Part shown: in pieces, positions 58,217-64,000 of the stretch
Position numbering within the stretch: the stretch's first letter is position 1
Layout of the letters: the number at the start of each line of letters is the position of its first letter
DNA from: Paramyrothecium sp. XJ0827
Taxonomy: Eukaryota > Ascomycota > Sordariomycetes > Hypocreales > Stachybotryaceae
Direction of reading: 5' to 3'
Length of the DNA stretch: 64,000 nt
NCBI GenBank assembly: GCA_020881915.1
Contig: JAJFPB010000001.1
Location: 4,092,001-4,156,000, forward strand
Made by a program: the position numbers and the translations under genes
Notes under the pieces: model-generated
What the model was told of the DNA's origin: nothing
The model's database searches: none
What the model saw: only the letters and a program-made list of their open reading frames with translations

Positions 58217-59969
58217 TTGCTGCTCTGCCCTGTAGGGTTGTGCTGGAGGGCAACACCGCCAACGCTACCTTGTTCCGTCCAAGTTCCGTACCTCAACCCT
58301 CAGTCGTGAGCACCTGGGCATCCCTCGACGGCAACGGCTTGGTCGGGACGCAATGGCAACGTCGCAGGTAATTGGGGGTGCCTCTTTGGTCTCTTTGAAC
58401 GGCTCGAATTCGTCCCAAATAATCTGCTAGCCCTACTTGTCGCTCTCCGATCTACAACCCATCAGTGGGAAGTAGGGAGCGTTGGCGAAGGAGGAGGTAA
58501 TGCCCGTCCGTGGGAAACGGCCAAGAGAGCTGAGCACGCGACACTAAATAGGTGTTGATCCCGCAGGATTAGGCTCCTGATTTTTTTTATTTTTTTTAAT
58601 TTTTTTCGCCTGGTAAATCTCTAGTAAGCAGAGAAGGATTTTGACGTTGCGTCCCCTCCTTGGGTCAGGGACCTGCTCAATTTGGCTGGGGCTCAAGTGA
58701 GGCTCGGCGGTGTCAGGCCGGGATGGAGACGTCGCGAGTGAGCAAGTCGTTGAGAAGAGCGGCTGCTTCGGGCAATGTAGCATGCGGCCATATCTTATAA
58801 GAATCGCAATCGCACTGCAAGGCACAGATCCATCTCAGCCCGCAATCCCTCCATTGCACGCATAATAATAAGCAAGCCTTGTGTTGGAGCTGATCTTCCG
58901 AAGAAGCCGGAGCGCGCTTCTACGGTCCAACAGGAGCACGCTCTGAGTTCACTTGGTCCCCAAAGCAAAACGTCGTGCTTTCACATTCCTTACCCATATT
59001 GGGTTTACGGTGAATCCACTTGCCGCAGCCATGCATCAACTTCTGCGCCCACGAATCCATTGGCAACTGTCTTGTGTTCCGGACGGCCTGATTCAGGGTG
59101 CATCAAGCCGTCCTTGGGAACACGGAGCTCACGGGCCCCCTCTCCTGCAGTCAGCATGGCCTCGGTCGAGCTCAAGAAATCATGAGTTTAGATTGTCAAT
59201 TCCATCCGTTTATTCCTTCTTGCTATTGGATTCATCTAGGCTTCCTACGCCCGAGTGACGAGCTCCGGTCCGCTGTCACAATCTATTTGCCTTTGCTAAC
59301 GGTCCGCCGGCGCATGATGTAGCGTGCGCATCTGACCGCCGACCACCCTCCCGCCGCTTCCGGCAGAGATAGGCTTTCTTAGACATCCATCTCATCCGAG
59401 CCCTTCCATGCACAGCTAATGATGTTTCCCGCACTCACATCCGTTTCGCATGCATGTCACATTTTCAGGAGAACCGGCAAGTGTCGTAAACAATCGAAGT
59501 TGGTTTTTTAGGTGCCCGTAATACTAGGTATCCTTCATCCTCATTCCTCATACAGAAACCGGTGACCGTAGACGCCTCGCTTCCCAGGATAAACAATACT
59601 ATGTACAAAACAAAATAACACGGCCCAGGTGTGTTGATCACGCCGGAGAACCGTTTTCGACTCGAGTGTCGAAGCCCTTGGATGTGGGAATGATTGATGA
59701 CGTGCCGAACTCCGCATTTGGTAAGGGAGCACGCGGGTGCCGGTGGAGCTTGCCCTTGCAAGCCTCTCTAGTCTTCTCTTCCTTTATTCATTACTTCCTG
59801 GTCCGTTTCTTTCTTTTCCCCTTTTTCCCTTTTTTGAAGTCGAGCCTGTCGGGTAGAAAATGCCCAACGGCCTGGCTCGAACGGGGTTCGGCAAGTCGGG
59901 GTCTATTATACATCCGCCCCATCTTAGCGCTCGGTTTTGTCGGAGCCTCCCGCTTTTGAGGGACGTTGG
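58217..59969. other. Intergenic region upstream of the GH5 gene and downstream of the receptor gene
   Basis: About 1.75 kb. A T-rich tract (T8, T7, T7 separated by A bases) lies at 58581-58606. The remainder contains no supported gene. Confidence 0.5.
58581..58606 (+). repeat. Poly-T tract
   Basis: About 26 bases of T interrupted by two short A-containing breaks, in the GH5 upstream region. Such tracts often exclude nucleosomes in promoters. Confidence 0.7.
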
Positions 59970-61629
59970 CTAAAGCCTGTTCATAGCTAATGGGTTAATG
60001 TCCTTCATGTTATATGAGGCGGCCCCAGGAGCGTAGGACTCTTGTGGATCCCATGAAGGTTGTTGGGGCGGTCGAGGATTCGAGTATGAACGCGACGGCG
60101 CTTGGTATCTGGCCGTCTCGCCAAAGTAGTCAGGTGTTCGGCGACCGCTGTTCGGCAATTGCACTGGTGAAACCGGTGTTACCACGGCGCTCGTTTCCTT
60201 AGAGAGCATTTCGTACGAACGTTGGTCTTTGCCCGTGTCATAGCGGGCATCCACAGACACAAATTCCTTCTTGCTGCGAGAGAATCTGGACATGACGAGA
60301 TCTCTCCAGCCAGTCACCATGGACCATCGTCCAAGGAACAAAAGCAGCCACACGCCGTTGAGCTAGAAGGAAGGTTAGTCTGCACGGCCGCTTCAACAAG
60401 GTCGAGACCTGGGTAAACTCACTGCTAACAGAAGGAGGACCGCGGTAACAGTGATCTCGTTGATGGTTAGGAGGCTCGCTTTGTCCAAGCACTTGTCCTT
60501 GTCTCCCTTCTCCCCGATAAGGCACAGTACCCAAGACTCCGCAGTTTTGGGGTTGTGCGTCACTCTCTGGAAGCTCTGGTCAAGAGTAGTAAAAACAACC
60601 GAGAAAAAGCACACGTCAATAACAATCACCAAAACGACAGCAATTCCTCGCCATTGCAACGAGATGACTCGTCGCACACGGCGATAGGCCTGACGAGGCG
60701 TCATTGTCACCAGACTGTTGGTGTAGGTGGGAAGATTGGAGTTCTCGGTCGAGGCGCTGTTGTCGCCAAGTGAGGCAAGATACACCTTGATACAGTAGCC
60801 GAAAGTGGCAAACGTGATGATGAGGGTTGATCCGGCGAAGATGAGAAGAGGGATCCAGAAGCCTGCCAAGCTGTTCTCGTGGTTGATGTGGCAGGTCGCG
60901 CCAAAACGGAAAGACACGCCGCTGAACACCAAAGCAATCACGATGCCAATAATGGGAATGCCCCAGCCAGCAGCGTGTGCGAAGATCATGAAGCTGCGTC
61001 CGACTAGGACTTGCCAGCAAATCTGCAGGTGGAGCGACAGTGAGCGAAGAAATGCCCACATAACGCCACCCCATCCGCCCAGGAGTAATATGGCTCCGGA
61101 GACGCCGCATACTTTGCTTGTCTGCATGCTATGGGGAGTGATCTCGTTGTAGCATTGCTCTGGCTGGGCAGCGAGGGGAATAACGAAACCGAGCTGTGGT
61201 ATGTCAGTGTCAGCTCCGAAGCTGGCCAAATTCGCTTGTTTGGCAAACTTACGTTCATCAACGCAACTGGAATGGTCAGGCAGATGCTAAGATAATGGCG
61301 GTTCGTCTTTTCGACTGGTAGGCAGAGCCATGATACTAGCAGGAAGACGCAGCAGATGAAACTAGCAGTGGCAACCCAGTCACCCGCGGCAGTGAGGGTG
61401 GAGAAGTTATCTGGGTAAACCCAGTCTGTCATGGGACACGGCAAACAGCAGGTCAGTTCCCTGGTGATGATTTGGCACAAGCGGCCATCAACGACTGCAC
61501 ATGTGGTCAGTAAGCTGGTGGTAGAGGATAACGAGGCTGGTCCGGAGACTTACAGCCGCCCTCCTCAGGGAAGAGCCTGATGTCGAAGAATGGGGGCGAG
61601 CATAGGTTGATGGTAGTGTTGTCCGCCAT
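59970..61629 (-). CDS. Fungal seven-transmembrane receptor (secretin/Frizzled-like GPCR class)
   Basis: Four exons on the minus strand, 61629-61554, 61494-61253, 61193-60423 and 60362-59970, give 493 aa; introns are 59, 59 and 60 bp and all junctions keep frame. The N-terminus is outside, with a Cys-rich patch CQIITRELTCCLPCPMTDWVYPD. Seven hydrophobic helices follow, including ASFICCVFLLVSWLCLP, VSGAILLLGGWGGVMWAFL, WGIPIIGIVIALVFSGV and GIAVVLVIVIDVCFFSVV. The C-terminal tail (about 395-493) is Ser/Pro-rich, with many possible phosphorylation sites. The CLPCPMTDW and VEKTNRHYLSICL motifs match a fungal GPCR class related to secretin/Frizzled receptors. The ligand is unknown. Coupling to heterotrimeric G proteins is presumed. 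Confidence 0.87.
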
Positions 61630-64000
61630 TGTGATTTAGGTCTCGAGGAATAGACTTGTTAATGATGAAGGGCGTCTCTTGGACCAGGAATTCCACCTCT
61701 TGCTTCCACAACACGGAAGACACGCAACAATGACCTTTCGATATGGGCGTTTAGGTCGGGGCCTTTAAGGCTCGTGTACGAGGTGGTCCAAATTGGGTTG
61801 TCGAGAATCCGGTTGCAAACCAAGTCCACTCAATGCGGTGAGTAGGACGGACGAGTAGAGAAGGGTAGGACAGGAGGCGTAGAGCTGGCTAGTTCGAGGA
61901 CTTGAAGGGTCGCGGGGAAACCCGATGAGTGAAACGCAGAGAGAAGCAATGTGGCAACGAGGATGTTACAAGGCGAGCGAACCGGGCATAGTCCCAAAAG
62001 GTTAGGACAATGTGCGGTTTCTCGATGCCACAAAGCAGACTCCGTGTCACAGGGCCACGGAGGGTGAGAGTCGTTGAGAGTGTCGGAAACGGTCAAGCAG
62101 GAGAAGCATCCGGGAGGATCCGCACGCGAAGTGGGAGGGCAAGGTCGATCTATAAAGTAGTTGATGGTCGTGGAGGCGGAGAGGGCGCGGGAGCGAGGTG
62201 AAGCCTCAATGGCAAATGGACCCTGGTCCCAGGAATAAGCGAATACCGACGAGGCTTCTCGTCTGTGCGAATTCTTCTCCGCTGGAGGACATGGTAGCCC
62301 CAGGGCTAGCCGGGGGGGGGAAGAGACCAATCGCGCGGCCATCGCATGGTGGGCATCACCAGCGAGACGGATCCGTAGCCTGCTAGGGATGCTCATTGGG
62401 AGCCAGGGGGTGTGGGACGGCGAGGGTGTCGTCCTCGGCGACGTCCCAGTGGGGAGGGAGGGGAGGGCATCGAGAATCATCAACGGCAGGGGTGCGATGG
62501 GTGGAGCAATCGACCAGTGCATGAAAGGTTGGTAGCACCGACACACTGGTGACAGGGGTCTAGAAACAGCAGAGAAGGGGACCGCAAATGAGGGGGCAAG
62601 GACTTGGCTGTGGGTGCGCATGTGTGGGCGTCGCATGAATCGTCAGCTTGGGTATTCCCGTAGGCCCGTGGCCAACCCTGCCAATGCTGGGTGTTGGTGA
62701 CGGAGAGAGAAAGAATGCCGAAGGTGATGGATGGGCTGGGCTGGGCTGGGCTGCATGTTGGCTTGGACAAGGTGATAAAGTGGTTAATTACCTTACCTTA
62801 AAAGTTACCTCGCTTTCGGGGCAGAAGAGCCTTGCAGCATGTAAGACGCTTTTCAGCACCCAGGGGCCGCCCAACCCGCAGGGCGCGTCCCACTCCAGCC
62901 TGCCTCGCCTTACCTTATAGGTGCCTTGCCTTGCCTCCAGACTCCCAGCCGATCACCCAAAAAGTCCTCCAGGGGCTTTTTTGCTAGCCTGCTTACGGTC
63001 TCCATACTGTTTTGTAAGGTACAGGTCTGGTAAGGTAGGGTACTGTAGCGTGTTAGTTGCCGGCGGAGCCCTTCTACCCCTACCCCTTGCCGCTCTCCTC
63101 TGGCAGCCATTCTCACGACATCAGCATATCCACCGATTACACCCCTGCAATCATCTCCCATCATTGGTGTGGCTGGCTGTCGGATTTGCCCAAGCCCACA
63201 CACACGCTCACACTCACTCCCCCCCCTGTCCCATTCCAGTAGGACTCGCAGTTGCAGTTCCTACGCTCATCACCTCCCCCGTCGGGCAACTCGAAGAGAC
63301 CCTCAAGGAATTGGCCTTGTTCATTCGTCCCCCTCCCCGAAGCAGCTTCTTCTCTGGGAGTTCTTCCGGTAATGACGAACTCTTCCATGCCTCCATTGGG
63401 GAGGACAGCACAGACGCGATAGCAGCTTGTTGATTCCCGAATTACAGAATAGGGACAAAGTGAATAGGGTCTCGCGCTAGTTTCAGCACCAAGTCCATGC
63501 GGTAATCTTGTAGCCCGCTGGCTGGCGCCTGTTCAGGTTCGCACCACGCTGCACTGCGCTGGTGGCGTTGAAGCCATGCTACTCTCTGATTAATCCGTCG
63601 CCCCGAATTTGACACACGGCTAGCCTTGACGAGTCTGGTTGTGACCTTTGGTGTAGCATTCGATTAGGCTCCGGCCGGCGGCGACGATACCAGGCCTTAG
63701 GTGAGCGGGAACCAGAAAAAGAAGTCATGCCAATCAATACTCATCAAGCGCAGTCTATTAATACGTGCCATTTTCAAGAAAGAGGTACAGTCAGAGATTG
63801 CCGTTCTGAGGACAGCCGAAACATCGCGCCTGTCTCCCACGAGGGCGCCATCCTCGCGTGGTCCGTGTGTGCGCGCGTCTGTCTATTCGCAGGCGCCGGC
63901 AGTGCCATCTTGCAACGTGGGATCGCTGCACGCAAATGCAATCTGCTCTCCCACCATAGCAGCGTGGAGGGACGGCTGGTTGAGACATGCATGGACTACC
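61630..64000. other. Upstream region of the receptor gene and right end of the window, no gene recognised
   Basis: About 2.4 kb. It contains a GGGCT repeat at 62733-62752 and TACCT/AGGTA units at about 62787-62810, 62910-62935 and 63014-63042. The 268-codon minus-strand frame at 61830-62636 lacks any domain and reads as Pro/Ser-rich chance sequence. Confidence 0.45.
62733..62752 (+). repeat. (GGGCT)4 repeat
   Basis: Four tandem GGGCT units. No function inferred. Confidence 0.8.

Noticed and set aside
61830..62636. 268-codon frame on the minus strand upstream of the receptor gene
   Set aside because: Pro/Ser-rich, no domain and no conserved motif. More likely chance in the promoter region.

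Overview
The window is nuclear DNA of a filamentous ascomycete (Pezizomycotina), most likely a sordariomycete. The evidence is: short introns (about 50-240 bp) with GT(R)AGT donors and CTRAC-type branch points; families restricted to or characteristic of filamentous fungi (NUC-1-type bHLH regulator, HeLo-domain protein, fungal GPCR, CRT10); and many TACCT/AGGTA repeats in the intergenic DNA. I cannot name the genus. Exon structures below were worked out by hand from splice signals and reading-frame continuity.

Layout. 1-1746: C-terminal part of a kelch/single-pass membrane protein. 1747-7341: a gene-poor gap ending in the leader of the next gene. 7342-9428: phosphate regulator NUC-1/PHO4. 9772-10225 (-): small EKC/KEOPS subunit Pcc1. 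11096-13224: mitotic-exit phosphatase Cdc14. 13972-15855 (-): a HeLo-domain protein fused to a kinase fold that lacks the catalytic residues. 17026-18174 (-): Erv29/SURF4 cargo receptor. 19546-21093 (-): MBD4-like DNA glycosylase. 22586-23291: SF3B6/p14 splicing factor in five small exons. 26062-27420: SWIM zinc-finger protein. 27757-29478 (-): fungus-type kinase-like protein. 29479-36328: the second, larger gene-poor gap. 36329-39350: Zn2Cys6-like regulator. 41112-42543: TauD/TfdA-like dioxygenase in five exons. 44332-46450: membrane-anchored histidine acid phosphatase. 47429-49090 (-): ammonium transporter. 49091-53181: gap with a possible F-box gene relic. 53182-about 55810 (-): CRT10-family protein. 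56669-58216 (-): membrane-anchored GH5 glycosidase. 59970-61629 (-): fungal seven-helix receptor. 61630-64000: no supported gene.

Functional themes. Most genes are housekeeping (Pcc1, Cdc14, Erv29, SF3B6, CRT10). Nutrient acquisition is represented three times: the phosphate regulator NUC-1, an acid phosphatase about 35 kb away, and an ammonium transporter convergent with that phosphatase. There is no clear biosynthetic cluster and no recognisable intact transposon.

The most interesting item is the HeLo-pseudokinase. Its order (membrane-active helical bundle, then dead kinase) parallels animal MLKL, the necroptosis executioner. It also carries a GC-AG intron.
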